A stretch of DNA of 64,000 bases from Niallia nealsonii. GTDB taxonomy: Bacteria; Bacillota; Bacilli; Bacillales; Cytobacillaceae. Within the stretch, counting starts at the first letter, position 1. Each line of letters starts with the position of its first letter. Of this stretch, positions 63,659 to 64,000 are shown piece after piece. The stretch lies in the NCBI RefSeq assembly GCF_002835805.1, contig NZ_PISE01000010.1, positions 36,933 through 100,932 of the forward strand, in the 5' to 3' direction. Made by a program: the position numbers and the translations under genes. The notes under the pieces are model-generated. The model made no database searches. It saw nothing but the letters and a program-made list of their open reading frames with translations, and was not told the origin of the DNA.

Positions 63659-64000
63659 ATAATCCACCTACTTTTTTATTTTAGCTTTTTTATAACTTTG
63701 TTGATTAGAAGGTTCATTGTAAAAAAATAAGTGTTTATATACTGAACCAAAATTACATTATCAACAATAGTTATTAACATAGCTATATTTTTTGATCGGT
63801 TTAGCTTATGCAAGATCCCAGGGAAAGAGCTTATTTATGTTAAATATAGGCATTATTTAGCCCTTTATAAAATAAATAAATGGAAGATGCTAATCTTATT
63901 TTAGTAATAAATTTACTGCCACGTTTTTGACATGGGGCCCATGACAGTAACCTCATGGAAAAAACCTGAAATTAACTTATGATATGCTCCCTCTATGGTA
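63659..64000. other. End of window without a recognised gene
   Basis: AT-rich DNA upstream of the W/H/Q-rich gene. Near the end, TGACATGGGGCCCATGACA (63928-63946) is a GC-rich near-perfect palindrome, flanked by TTACTG (63913-63918) and CAGTAA (63945-63950) that could extend a hairpin. I see no gene, and no clear sporulation promoter for the minus-strand gene. Confidence 0.5.

Noticed and set aside
63313..63684. Plus-strand frames with His/Glu/Asp/Ala repeats opposite the W/H/Q gene
   Set aside because: They start inside or just after the deacetylase gene and its terminator, and lack a ribosome site; the minus-strand frame has one.

Overview
The window is AT-rich (low GC) DNA with dense gene packing, strong AGGAGG-type ribosome binding sites, frequent GTG/TTG starts and many Bacillus-type genes: the iol operon order, a HisJ-type histidinol phosphatase, a YesM/YesN-type two-component pair, a NasD/NasE/NasF-type nitrite reductase set, a NupNOPQ-like ABC system, GlnK-Amt and a Fer-type ferredoxin. 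This points to a Bacillaceae chromosome; the genus cannot be fixed from the sequence alone. I found no rRNA, tRNA, CRISPR array, insertion sequence or phage gene.

Layout. (1) 1-8937: the 3' part of a myo-inositol catabolic operon, iolC (cut by the window edge), iolD, iolE, an IolT-type transporter, iolG, iolH, iolI and iolJ. (2) 9120-12733: a tautomerase and an orphan galactitol-type PTS IIC protein on the minus strand, then a glucose-type PTS IIA and a histidinol phosphatase on the plus strand. (3) 12755-20652: a YesN/YesM-type response regulator and kinase, divergent from a sugar ABC importer and a GH172 (DUF2961) enzyme, which reads as an oligosaccharide-utilisation locus with a cre-like site and an intercistronic hairpin. 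(4) 20885-25657: an oxidoreductase with rpiA, then a Bcr/CflA exporter, a MarR regulator, a nitroreductase and an antibiotic-biosynthesis-monooxygenase-fold protein. (5) 25977-31720: nitrite reduction to ammonium (nirB, nirD), siroheme synthesis (SUMT-HemD fusion, SirB chelatase) and a NirC-type nitrite channel. (6) 31808-32268: an array of about 22 imperfect 21-bp tandem repeats, followed by a NERD-domain gene. (7) 33611-41422: a GntR regulator, an orphan amino-acid binding lipoprotein, and a BMP-type nucleoside-like ABC importer followed by a Rieske oxygenase. (8) 41475-47343: a small hydrolase, an AraC regulator, a copper amine oxidase, a membrane protein with a histidine-containing tail and an APC permease, which together read as an amine-utilisation locus. 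(9) 47845-51909: a CDF cation exporter, an XRE-cupin regulator divergent from a LysE-type exporter, and glnK-amt behind a perfect GlnR/TnrA box. (10) 52218-60736: a PAS-GGDEF-EAL protein, ferredoxin, a DDAH-family protein, an 8-oxoguanine deaminase-like amidohydrolase, and a chemoreceptor paired with a XylF-like binding lipoprotein. (11) 61071-63658: a beta-lactamase-like gene broken by two lesions, a polysaccharide deacetylase and a Trp/His/Gln-rich repeat protein.

Most of the window is metabolic and transport islands, each with its own regulator. The points most worth a second look are the 21-bp array whose units are themselves Shine-Dalgarno/ATG/stop mini-ORFs, the ABC-Rieske oxygenase locus, the chemoreceptor-XylF pair, the double-lesion beta-lactamase-like gene with two C-terminal repeats, the W/H/Q repeat protein, and the NirD in which both Rieske histidines are tyrosine.
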